A stretch of DNA of 64,000 nucleotides, taken from assembly GCA_036346275.1 (NCBI GenBank), contig CM070726.1, positions 28,183,410 through 28,247,409 of the forward strand, read 5' to 3'. The translations under genes were made by a program, and so were the position numbers. This DNA is from Otatea glauca. Lineage: Eukaryota; Streptophyta; Magnoliopsida; Poales; Poaceae. The notes under the pieces were generated by a model. It made no database searches, was not told where the DNA came from, and saw nothing but the letters and a program-made list of their open reading frames with translations. This document shows positions 11,439 through 21,053 of this stretch, one piece after another (position 1 is the stretch's first letter; each line of letters starts with the position of its first letter).

Positions 11439-11556
11439 CATACCATTACTGTTGTGGAGCATTACGAGTGCATGATTGAGTTGTTTAGTAAGCATGGTTG
11501 ATTTATAAGAATTTTTTTCCCATGAGCGACCAAGTAGTCCTTTTGCTCAGCCCAGA

Positions 11557-11664
11557 ATGGATGGGGGTCCAATTGGGCGCTCTTTCGGGATAGGACAAAT
11601 AGAATACCTTGGTTACATCATTTCAGAAAAGGGAGTAGCAACTGATCCAAGCAAAATGGGAGGC
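11557..11664 (+). pseudogene. Ty3/gypsy reverse-transcriptase fragment inside the organellar insert
   Basis: The frame reads FGIGQIEYLGYIISEKGVAT then DPSKM. It matches the conserved gypsy RT stretch found C-terminal to the YxDD block (compare EVAFLGHILSKGGISVDPSK in GY1 at about 34480-34540). Only this short piece exists. It is not continuous with GY1 or the copia elements and is more likely a nuclear retroelement scrap resident in the source mitochondrial genome. Confidence 0.6.
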
Positions 11665-12832
11665 CTGAGAGGCGGTGGTTTACCCCGTGGCAGATGTCAG
11701 CGGTTCGAGTTCGCTTATCTCCAGCCCGTGCGCCACTCAGAGATTCTACGATAACCCGCATATTCTACCTGATGTTCTCCTTCCTCAACAGATGTTGATC
11801 AAGTCTTTGGCCGAGCTCAAACTCTTTTTAAAAAGCAGATTGAGCGCACTAGCGCGAAAGAACAAGCAACGGATTGAGCGCACTAGCCTTTTTCGTTTTC
11901 TGCCGCCACTGGGTGGCCGCAGGGGAAACACAGCCCGGCCGCCTCTCGGGAAAGGGGGGTGGCCATTTGACCTCTCTTCCCGTGTGAGACGGAATGCTCA
12001 GTGACAACCTCTCAATTGTCACCGCCTGGCCTCTCTTGCTACCACGGTAGCACCTAGTGTGGTCACTCCTTTTAGGAACATGGCGAGCCTTACTTACGAT
12101 CACTTCACTGCACTGCTCATTCACTTGCTCATGAACTCATTTGCTTCGCGAGCGACTAGTCGCCTCCTTTCCTCCGCCGAAAGATGCTTAGCCAGAAGCG
12201 ACGAAGGAGGGGAGCTGGGGAAGGCCGACGAAATAGCTTTCTAATATTAGATAGATATAGAATACCAAAAGCCTGTTAATGGGTTTCAAAATAAGAAAAA
12301 AAAGCATTTTTGCTTTCTTTTTATTTTGTGCGCGCTTTTCGATGAAGAACCGCGAAGTTCAACAATCTTTTGAGGGACGGGAGTCGACTGACTGACAAGG
12401 AACTGACAGAAGGGGGCTATAATTTCGCACATAAGGGGTTATTTCTTGGTTTCGTCCAGTCATTAATAACTTGATTATTTTTATTGAACAGAAACCGCAA
12501 CTGTTCCTACCGCCGCAATTACCTGAAATGGCCCATGTAACCGACACATTTGGAGTTGGGTTGAGTAAGCTCTAGCTCGCAGTTCCTCAATAATAGACTT
12601 GCACCTGGGAGAAAGGGGCTTGGGAGAGCCATAAGAACCTACCCTAAATCATCCCCTGGGGATAACGGAATTAGCTTCCCAGCGGATTCTCATTCAGCTG
12701 TGCCGGTGCGCAAAGCAAGCTGATGAATGAAATCAGCATTTAGACTCCCATTCAGCATTTGCTAGACTCTGTTTTAAAAATCTGAGCTATACCCTTCGGG
12801 CAGCAGAGCTGAGAGAACGGAGCCCTCGCCCC
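11665..12832. other. Organellar insert, no recognised gene
   Basis: Short overlapping frames only. A nearby short repeat (attgagcgcactagc) occurs at about 11840 and 11872. The second 28-bp direct repeat copy lies at 12619-12646. Confidence 0.4.
12619..12646 (+). repeat. 28-bp direct repeat, copy 2 (copy 1 at 11023-11050)
   Basis: Identical to 11023-11050. A candidate site for recombination in the source mitochondrial genome (inference). Confidence 0.85.
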
Positions 12833-12897
12833 GGTCCCAAGGGTTCGGTTGTTCGCCGATGAAAGTGGTACGTGAGTTGGGTTTAGAACGTCGTGAG
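12833..12897 (+). pseudogene. rrn26: Mitochondrial large-subunit rRNA fragment, domain V, piece 2
   Basis: The blocks GGTCCCAAGGGT..GGTTGTTCGCC, AAAGTGGTACGTGAG and TGGGTTTAGAACGTCGTGAG match the conserved 23S region at about E. coli 2540-2605, which lies only some 40 bases beyond the region covered by piece 1. Here it sits 4.4 kb from piece 1 in the same orientation. Sequence after 12897 is unrelated (the expected ACAGTTCGGTC is missing). Confidence 0.85.
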
Positions 12898-15796
12898 GAA
12901 TTAGCGGTTTTTGATCCCTCTGATCCTGTTCTGGATCCAATGTGAGTGCATTAAGTAAATGAAACAGATACTAGCTGGTCTGAATTGTGCAGGATCAGGC
13001 TATTTCCTTGCAAATCGAAAGCCAACAGCTAGTACCAAGCTCTCCTTGCAGTGAGATGAGGAAACTGTCCCTACCGAGACAAGGGACACTCTCAACGGAT
13101 CCTCCACGCGCTGGGCATACCATAGTTCTCTCCCCTCAGCCACACATCTTTTTCGTTCGCTCCCCATTTTTTTCTCTATGGAACCCTCTCCTTCTAAAAG
13201 GATAAATTGTGGTTCGAGTCCACGTCGTGAGATGGCCAGTGATCTTTAGCTGGTCATGGCCATAATGTATCTCACAAGATCTGTTGGGAACAGCTTGAAG
13301 ATTGTTCGGCCATTTGAGCGAAAGAATGAGCACGAGGCCGCTGCCGGGGAGGCGGCGGGAAAGAGGAGTGGGTATGTGGGCCTCTTTCACTTGAGTTTCT
13401 TTTGTCGCTGGAATTAGCTAGCAAAAGTACTCCTATCTGGGCAAGCATTGGTTGGAGTCAAAGTAATGATGATGTGGCAAGCGGTGCCAAAATGCGGGCG
13501 TACAGCATCGAGCTGGTAAGGGATGGCTGGAAGAGGTCGAGCTGTCCTCTGTCGCCCCCCCCCCCGCGCAATTTCAAAATTGATTTTTTATCTGCGGGCA
13601 ACCTCGGCGGGGGAAGGAAGGGGACACTGGGCGGGATCTTTCAGCAGCGAATTCGTATAGTAATCTCATTGGCCCTCGTCGATGGGACAAACGTTGTCCC
13701 CCCAGCCGGCAATGCCTCAGCTTCTCAAAATCTAGGATAGGTTTTAGGAAGAGACGCTTTACGGCAATTGTTTGCCGGTTCGTTCGGTTTCAAGGATTGG
13801 ATACGTGCGCCAATCATTTGAAGCTACCTTACCCAAAGGAATCTCGTATCATAGAGAAGAATGAATGCTCGCTTCTCCTCGACCTTCGCATCTGTTATTT
13901 TGGCACAAGTTTTTTTGGTTCTCAAAAAGAAACAGTTTGAAAAGGCATAGGGATCGTCAAAACAAAGATTTTGCCCTATCAGCTGTACCGGTCTAAAAGT
14001 GCAAGACTAGCTGGACCCGGACTGACTGATCGCAGTTTCTGCTACAAAAATTGCCTTCTGGTTGCACCAGAGCTTGTTGTGAGCGATGTCGATCACTGGT
14101 CAAGGCTGGCCACGATTCCCAGACTCTGACAAGAGGCTTGCCCTTGGGAGTTGGTGCCTTTGGAGCGAGGAGAGCAAGCACCCTAGATGCAGGCCGAAAA
14201 TCAGAGTTTATGAGAAGCTTGGTCTAAAATTCCCAAAAAATTAGCCTTTTATGATTATATTGGTATTTCATTCATTCTCATTCAAATCTACTTCTAAGGC
14301 ATGTGAAGTACCAGTTGTGGACTACCTTCTCTTCCTATTCCTAAGGCTTTAACTAGAAGTTAGTTGTAAGGGGCTATCGCGCGAGACAGCTTTTGATGTG
14401 GGAAAGTTTTCACTTAAGTAAGGCAGAATAAGCTGTGAGGTTTGGATTGGACAAAGCACAAAAATGCCTTTTTCTTGTGCCCAATAGATCCCTTCTTTCT
14501 GTTCTTTGAAATAAGTCTGCTTTTAGGGAGTGCAGCAACGGAGGGCTAGTCCTGACTGAGTTTCCTCTGTAGCCAGTTCCAATTCCAAATCACGAAGTGA
14601 ATCATTGATTTGAAGTTAAAGTAAGGGCGGAGCTTTCTCTTTCGGTTGAAGGACTAAATTCTATTTAATATGAAGCCTGATACTAGTTCTCCCACAAGCC
14701 AAATCACCGTTAGGCTCTGAGATCAGCTCTAATAATATAAACTTTGCTCTGCAAATAACACTAAGGCGGGATGGATTGCAGCTCTTTTCTTTGTCCCTTC
14801 TGAAGAGCTAAGATGGGTCTTTCCTTCCTCTTCGCCGTGTTACCCAAGAATTACGTATTACAAGTGGACTAGTATTCATAGGGGGGATATAGTGACATCT
14901 GGTCTGGAAGCAAGGAAAGACGAGCTAATCCCCAGCTTCCCTATCCCGAGTTACTTACAACGCTACGCCGCCCAGTGGAAGTGTGTTGAATCAAGAGTAG
15001 ATAGTAAGCGTCTTTATTATGGTCGTTTACCGGCTTCTCACCAAACCATGCTTCAAACGGTGTTCGGTTCAGATAGATTCACTACTGAAGCCCCGTTATC
15101 GGACATTGCAGGCTTAGCATCTATTTTTCGTGCTGCTCGCTCTTGCACACGAACAGCAGCTTCTCCGAGACCTCGCCACCGCGGAGCCATATCCTGATGA
15201 TAGTAGTCTATGGCCTCCCAGGGATTTTTTGGGTAATCAGCTCCCATGCTGCAAACAGTCAAATCTGAACCTTGTCGCTCTTCTTTCCTCGGCTCGGCCT
15301 ATCGGTCCTCCGCCTCCGTACCCCAATTTTGACTGTCTTTGAGTGCAACAAATAGAGTACAGATTTTTTTGTTCAATTAGCGTATCGAAAGCCCGGTCCG
15401 TAATCCCTTTGCCCCGTCTTTGCTTCCCCTCGTGCGCTTCCATAGAAATTCCCATTTAGTTACTTCTTCCATTTTGACTGTAATAGAGTTCAAGTAGTTG
15501 ATAGCGCCAGTCTCATCCGTTTTCTTGCTCGGATCATTCCATTCCTGCCAAACCATTTATCAAGTCTGCCAGCCGAGGGAGGATCATGGATGGAATTTCT
15601 GTAGGGAACCGGAAACCAACCTGCTCTGCTAGGGAAACGACCCCGGAGACCAGCCATTTAGTAGCACCTTAGGACGGCATAGCCTTAACGTTAATGGCTT
15701 TGAGAGGAAAGTTCTCTACAAAAGGCCCGCGCCTGTCACGCCCAGATGAAGTAATGGATCATAAGTAATAGTGTATTGCATGCAGGTATGGTTTCA
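12898..15796. other. Organellar insert, right part, no recognised gene
   Basis: A T-arm-like word (GTGGTTCGAGTCCAC, 13210-13224) suggests another broken tRNA gene. A poly-C run lies near 13552-13565. A 101-codon frame at 14892-15197 and an overlapping minus-strand frame are not recognised. The inverted-repeat arm B is at 14489-14553. From about 15720 to 15796 the origin is unclear (organellar or filler). Confidence 0.4.
14489..14553 (-). repeat. Inverted repeat arm B (partner 6047-6112)
   Basis: Reverse complement of 6047-6112, running from tcccttctttct to gagggctagtcct. Both arms lie inside the organellar insert. Confidence 0.85.
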
Positions 15797-16535
15797 GTCA
15801 AACATATGCACCCCGCTATGTCTTGTATGATGATGAATCAAAATTTGCATTAAGTGATAAATGAGCCCGAAGGACCTTGTATGCTCTTCTAGATTCCCCA
15901 AAGTGTTGAGTAGGTTGAACTCTAGGTTTTCCTTTTGATCCTTAGAGTGGCTATTCTTCTATTTTTGAAACTAAAGCTAAGTATTGCACTTGTCAAATCT
16001 TGCTAAAAATGATATATTCAAAACTAAGCTCGTGTTTGCACTTGGACATGTCTTAGTTTAGTCATCTTCTGAAACTGATAAGCTTGGTGTAATATCCTTC
16101 CATTTTGATCAATTGGATAATCTTCAAAGCTCTTTCGATTGCATTTCTAGCATACATAAAAAGAGGGAGAAAATTCCATTTTGATGCCTATATTGCCAAA
16201 AGGGGGAGAAAATGTAGAAAGGGCATCATTAAAAAAAAGAGAGAGAGATAAAAATGTGAAAGCTTGTTGGTTCTTATGATCTTTGTAAATCTTTGCTATT
16301 TTTTTATGGATCATAATCACATTTGGCACTTACGATTGGTTTTTAGAGCTTTTGTGGAAAACTTGCTCTTTTCATGGTCTTGCTCTAAATTCTTTCTGCG
16401 AACTTGGTCATTATTTTATATCTTTCTCTCTGGACCAAGTTTGGCTTTGCAATCAAATTGCTTTCTTCTTTTCTCATTCAAACTCAAATTTATGCCTTTT
16501 GTGTTGTTTGTCAATATACTCATCAAGGGGGAGAT
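15797..16535 (+). other. copia-1 non-coding tail resumes; polypurine tract at 16525-16535
   Basis: Identity with copia-2 (reverse complement of about 24359-25075) resumes at gtcaaacat and continues to the LTR. The purine run AAGGGGGAGAT directly abuts the LTR start TGAAGGACC, as expected for the plus-strand primer. No gene. Confidence 0.8.
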
Positions 16536-18099
16536 TGAAGGACCATGTGGAGGTCCATCCATGTTTGTGATGAGTATTTGACTTTATTTGAGCAAGGTGT
16601 GCTCAAGTTTGAGTTTGATTTGGATTGATTTTTAAAATGAAGCAATTTGAGCTGTCTCTCCCAGGAGTGAAAGGTTTTTCCTTGTCTTTGATGGTTGCAG
16701 GACGACGGTACTAGGTCATGGTGAGGCGGAGGATGATCGGGACTAGGCGAGGAGCGTCGGAGGTCCAGACGGTTGGGAGATCGTCAGAAGATGATCGGAG
16801 ACGGAGTCCGGGCAAGTAAAGAAGACAAGGAAAGGAGATGATGCTAGCTAGATGCCGCGTGGATCAATGAGGGCTGTCGGATTGAGGTCTAGTTGATAGG
16901 TTAGCGGGTCTAGGTAGTATGCTTTGAAAACCGTGCAAGAAAATCGGTATGTGTGTGGGTTTTAGGTTAGCCCTTGCATGGCTGTGTGTGTGGGTTAATC
17001 CTAGCCCTTAGATGAGTGCTCTAGGGTTGAGGGACTCATCCACGTGTGGTAGGTGGCCCAAGAGTAGTATAAATAGGGGTGGAGGGGTAGCCTCCTCCTC
17101 TTGAAGGTTTTGAGGTTTGTGAATGCTCCTTTGAGCTTTACCCACATGAAAGTGAGGCTTTGTAACCTCTCCTTCCAGAAATGAAAGTTTTATCCATCCT
17201 TCTCTGAATTTATTTTGCGCATTTACATTATGTCCTTACTTTACGCAATTTAAATTCAGCATTTACTTTCCCGCAATTACATTCTCGCAATTTACTTTCA
17301 CGCAGTTTGGATTTGCCTCCCCTCCTTGTAATTGCTGTTGATTTTGGATGTTTAGAGTGTGTTCATATGGTTTTACATCTCTTTTGCACTCTTGGATTGA
17401 GTAGAGAACATCTTTTCTTTCAAGTTCCAACTTTGTTCAGAACTTGTTCTTTGCACAGCATTTAGTATTTGAATTTTATAAAAATATAGAAAAGTCCGTT
17501 TTAAGTGATTCGTATTGGAGGAGGTGCGGAACTCTGATATACACGTGCAGAAAATTTTTGGAGTTCTCCTGTTGCACCGTTTGGGCGCCATGATGTGAAA
17601 ACCGAGCCCCAAATTTTCTGCTCGAAGTTCTTGACTGACTGTGTTCTTCGATTTTTCCTGTTTTTTTGTAAGGATTTTTGAGGAGAAATTTGGTGGAGTT
17701 CTTCACGACTCTGTTTATCATAGGGAGACAAATTCTCAAAATTTTGTGAGCTGCAGAAACCCACCAACCTCCTGTTCAAATTGAGGACAAGTTCTGGAAA
17801 TTCTGCTTTTGCTTTCTGAAAGTGAATTTTGTGATTTGAATTGATGTCCTTTCTAAAAGCAAGAGTTTGATTGATTCCTCTTTATCTTGGACACTAGACA
17901 ACCAGGATTGTGACTCAAAATCCCCCACATATTTTATGGTACTTATCCATGCAAGCTAGGGGTACACATAGTTGTCTAGTTTTTTGGGCTTTTCACGATT
18001 TCCTTTGAGCGATCTTGTCGTGGTTTTTGTTGGAGTATTTTGGGGAAATTTTATTTGCGACCATTCACCCCCCCCTCTATTCGCCATCTCAGTCCTTCA
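16536..18099 (+). repeat. copia-1 3' LTR
   Basis: Starts TGAAGGACC after the polypurine tract and ends AGTCCTTCA, a nearly perfect 9-bp terminal inverted repeat in TG...CA form. It aligns over its length with the reverse complement of the copia-2 LTRs but differs from them by many substitutions and small gaps. The right neighbour is GY1 LTR sequence. Confidence 0.92.
17068..17076 (+). promoter_or_regulatory. copia-1 LTR TATA box
   Basis: TATAAATAG in a region that otherwise contains GC-rich leader-like sequence; the same word occurs at the corresponding site of both copia-2 LTRs. Likely core promoter of the element. Confidence 0.65.
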
Positions 18100-18894
18100 G
18101 AATTTGACGTCGAGGAAAGTCAACAAGGCATGAAATCCCCTTTGATCATATTGAACCCATTTTTATAATTGTTTTCATTAAATGTTTTACTACATACTTT
18201 ATTTTTATTAAAGTCTGCTATATTATGGAAACTGGTAGTTGTACCTGTAGTTTAATAGAACTTCCTTGATAAGTATGGATTTGTGAACCTTGAAAACCCT
18301 AGAATGACATAGACATTATTTGAAGTCAATATGGGTCACTTACACTTAGTGTTATGCTTAGCCATGCTTAAAGCAATATAAAACAGTGGCATGATTAAAA
18401 ATGTTGGCTATGACATTTAATTGGGTATGACCATTTTTATGGTTGGTATTTTGGTTGGAAAATGAAAATAAAACTATGGTTTAGATGCGGGCAATTATTG
18501 GCAATAGCCGGGTGTGCATGTTTTGCACGTAGTGTAGGGTGGAGATTATTGCCCGTGTCGAGTTAAGGACCAAACTATGGGTTGTTTTCAGGCCAAGAAT
18601 TATCATACAACCACAAGTGCTGGTATGGGACAACTCTAATTTATTAAGTTATTTAAAACTAGCTTTGCAATTAGAAGGCCGGAGTAGTACGAGCTGTTTC
18701 TTAATGAATTGCTCGACAGGACGTCCACACTGAGGTGATCATGGATTAAATGTCTACCAATATAACGGTGTACGCCATACTGTGGGTAGTTCCATCATTT
18801 CTATGCTCTGAGTTCTTACGCCACAAAATGGGTTTATCGTCACCGTGCTGGTGCAAAGTTAGGGTTAAATAATGTAACAGTTATAACATGACTC

Positions 18895-19020
18895 TCTGCG
18901 GCACACCAAAGGAAGTGTGCAAATATCGATTGCTCAAAGAGTCAGTCATGTCTTGTGGGTAAAGCTGTATACCTCTGCAGAGTGTAAAACTAATCGATTA
19001 GCCGCGTCCGCGGTAATGGA
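18895..19020 (+). other. Conserved LTR module: CACAC/GTGTG hairpin and CTCTGCAG word
   Basis: CACACCAAAGGAAGTGTG can form a 5-bp stem; it is followed by TTGTGGGTAAAG, then ACCTCTGCAGAG and GATTAGCCGCGTCCGCGG. The same order recurs in six other LTR regions of the window (listed in the findings). Function unknown. Confidence 0.6.
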
Positions 19021-19325
19021 CACTTGGTAAAGTCATCACATAGTTAGCAGTTTCTATTTTCTTAAAACCTGGTTTCTACCATGTGTCGGTAATTTCCACC
19101 GTGTGTCGGTGGAAATGGTTTTGAATATGGTCGTTATACCCAGGCATTTGTGATTTATTTATGCTTACATTCTATTACTTTCAGTATTAAATTGTTTTTA
19201 TTTAAATTTTGTTTTGCAATCTATTATTCTGTATTTACATCTCAACCTGGCTTTATGCAAAGTTAACCATAATAGCCGTCTATTGAAATGACCTGCATGT
19301 ATTTTAGGATTTGCAAAAGTCTTGC

Positions 19326-19341
19326 GAGTACGTAAGTACTC
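19326..19341 (+). other. Conserved LTR hairpin GAGTAC-GTAA-GTACTC
   Basis: Perfect 6-bp stem with a 4-base loop near the LTR end. Related LTRs keep the stem and vary the loop. Confidence 0.6.
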
Positions 19342-19692
19342 AACTTGCCTATGTTGATGTTTTTAGGTGAAGAATCAGATTACCCCGACGATTCATACGT
19401 TGATACAGGATTCGGGGAATTTAACGATGAATTTTTCTAAAGATTTTCCCTTGTCAGTTGCCTGTGGGACAATGGGTTAAAAGGCATACTACAAGAAGTT
19501 GCCTCCACTACAGTTTTACTTTTGGTATTGTAAAAATATTATGTAACCTTACTTCCGCTGTGTAATAAAGTTTGTGTATGACTGTGATATCAATTTGTAT
19601 TTGTGCGTACTAGCTACTGATCTTGGGACAGTATTGTATGCACATGGTATCCATTTTTGGTATTCATTATCAAAAATGGGGGCCTTACAAGT

Positions 19693-19705
19693 TGGTATGA
19701 GAGCC
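19693..19705 (+). promoter_or_regulatory. GY1 primer-binding site
   Basis: TGGTATGAGAGCC lies three bases after the LTR end. It resembles the usual TGGTATCAGAGC site complementary to the 3' end of initiator Met-tRNA, with one change. Confidence 0.8.
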
Positions 19706-19966
19706 ATGCTGACTGTAGGAAGACCTTAGGTAGAATGGGAGTAAATAAAACTTAAAACTTGAAATTAGGATCCAAACAGATTAAAATATTGAATTACGAC
19801 ATCTTACCTGTCTATTCTTTATATGCATGAAACTTCTCTTTTGGTTATGTGTATATTGGTTAATAACTTTTTTTGTTTTAAATTTCTGCTAGAATCTTTT
19901 CTTCGAAAAATTGCTTTATTGTCCTTACATTTAATCAGGAATACTAATTCCTTGTTAAATGTGCAG

Positions 19967-20725
19967 ATGGGCGGATACACCCCATGCTATACATCCACTC
20001 ACCGGGAGAATTCCGGCATGATGGGATTTCTTGCTCATCTGCTGGAGTTCGCCCATTTTCCTGAAAATCCACGATACATAGTCTTCCACGCGGCAGTTAG
20101 TTCTGTCTCCGTGGAATACATAGCTAGGGTGGAAGTCCCTACCCGAGATGAGGACAACGAAGAATTCTTATCTTTCGAGGGTCCTGGTTCTTCCCTTATG
20201 ATGGCTATGAACGAAGCCGCCTATATAGCTATTGTCAGTTTACGCCACACCCTACCCGAACTGGCAGTCGCTTATAGGAGGATTCCATCCCGGCCACCAG
20301 GTGAGGAGAATTGTAATATGGATGCCGCTGGGTTACAAAATCCAACATTATGTAACCTAGTGGGATTCATAAATGCCTCTGATCAGTATTGCTGACAGGC
20401 AATAACTGAATACAGGGAGGCACGTCTCCGCATAGCATTCCTGGAGAACGCTATTGCCCCCTGTGTTGCCCGAGGCATTGTACCCCGTTCAGTTCTGGGG
20501 CAAGCCCCTCAGACGCCTGCGCCCGACGACACTCGGGTACCATCGAGGTGTCACCAGGCGAGGATGTCAGTTATAGGGAGTTAGCCCAGGTTACCCAGTA
20601 TCCAGGTGGATCCTCATAGTTTTCCCCCGCGGCGTCCTCAGAGGCCGCAGGAGTGTCGCCATCAGGAGACTCCTTTTCTTCCTGACGCCGAGAGTACTAG
20701 TCATAGGGATAGTAATAGTCCGTGA
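19967..20725 (+). pseudogene. GY1 extra reading frame upstream of gag (ORF0-like), unknown function
   Basis: From ATG at 19967, directly after a splice-acceptor-like TTAAATGTGCAG, one frame runs to a TGA at 20725. It is interrupted by TGA (20393) and TAG (20582), giving about 250 codons. The readable product starts MGGYTPCYTSTHRENSG, has a compact middle (FHAAVSSVSVEYIARVEVPT, later AAYIAIVSLRHTLPELAVAY), a helical stretch after the first stop (EYREARLRIAFLENAI) and a proline-rich tail. It is not Gag, protease, RT or integrase. Some grass gypsy elements carry an extra frame here (from memory, rice RIRE2/RIRE8 orf0); function unknown. Confidence 0.55.
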
Positions 20726-21053
20726 GTAGACAAGATGATGGTTAGAAAATGAGTAGGGTTAGAGAAGGCTTTTGTTTTCCCCTTTTATGTAGTAGTTGTC
20801 GAGAATAATATTATGTTTTGTTGTGAATATTATGAGTGAAATAAAGTTTCCGCTTAAAATTGTTTTGTGTGCTTTTGGTTCCTACTCGTAAATATTTAAC
20901 TTTTAGTTAATATTTTTACGACGTTGTGATCCTTATTAATAATAATCAAGTTATGAACAATAATTTTGAAAAATGCTCCTAAAACAATGGTGACATTTGG
21001 GATTAAAACTGAATAAGATCTTATCTGTTAATTCATTGATAATCTTGTTCCAG
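20722..21053 (+). other. Candidate intron or spacer between the extra frame and gag
   Basis: A strong donor-like GTGAGT at 20722 and a pyrimidine-rich acceptor TTGATAATCTTGTTCCAG ending at 21053, immediately before the gag ATG. The body is AT-rich. Splicing would place gag near a capped leader. It does not fuse the two frames in phase, because a stop follows the junction. Not proven. Confidence 0.35.

Larger units (their letters stand above)
5637..15796. other. Organellar DNA insert (NUMT-type, mitochondrial), about 10.2 kb
   Basis: The block interrupts copia-1 exactly where copia-2 is uninterrupted, with no visible target duplication and at most about one base lost, as expected for end-joining capture of DNA. 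It holds fragments of plant mitochondrial large-subunit rRNA (two pieces), a matR-like reverse-transcriptase piece, a plastid ndhB piece (plastid DNA is common in plant mitochondrial genomes), small shared repeats, and degenerate nuclear-retroelement-like pieces. No gene is complete. The mosaic matches intergenic plant mitochondrial DNA, rearranged either before or after transfer. The last 75 bases (about 15720-15796) could be nuclear filler DNA. Mitochondrial origin is inference from the mix of fragments. Confidence 0.85.
1..18099 (+). mobile_element. Ty1/copia element copia-1 (Sirevirus-like), 5' truncated by the window, split by organellar DNA
   Basis: The element runs from inside gag at base 1 through protease, integrase, reverse transcriptase and RNase H to a 3' LTR ending at 18099. 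Protease-integrase-RT order is diagnostic of Ty1/copia. The long gag, the roughly 1.8-kb non-coding stretch after pol and LTRs near 1.6 kb fit the Sirevirus/Maximus group; that placement is inference. Copia-2 (22725-33717) is a second copy in opposite orientation and serves as a guide to copia-1's breaks. Bases 5637-15796 are a foreign insert. The flanking base pairs after 18099 match the GY1 3' LTR from 44062, so copia-1 sits inside the 5' LTR of GY1. Its own 5' LTR and gag start lie left of the window. Confidence 0.93.
18100..19689 (+). repeat. GY1 5' LTR, right part after the copia-1 insertion
   Basis: Matches 44062-45638 of the 3' LTR with scattered substitutions (a few per cent by eye) and one small length difference near 18170-18200. 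Ends CCTTACA just before the primer-binding site. It contains the conserved hairpin module (18895-19020) and the GAGTAC/GTACTC hairpin (19326-19341). Confidence 0.92.

Noticed and set aside
14892..15262. Overlapping frames in the organellar insert as a possible mitochondrial gene
   Set aside because: No recognised family, both strands open, no conserved motif; left as unassigned.
17373..17779. Three overlapping minus-strand frames in the copia-1 LTR, similar to frames in the copia-2 LTRs
   Set aside because: They are antisense readings of LTR sequence, with different breaks in each copy.
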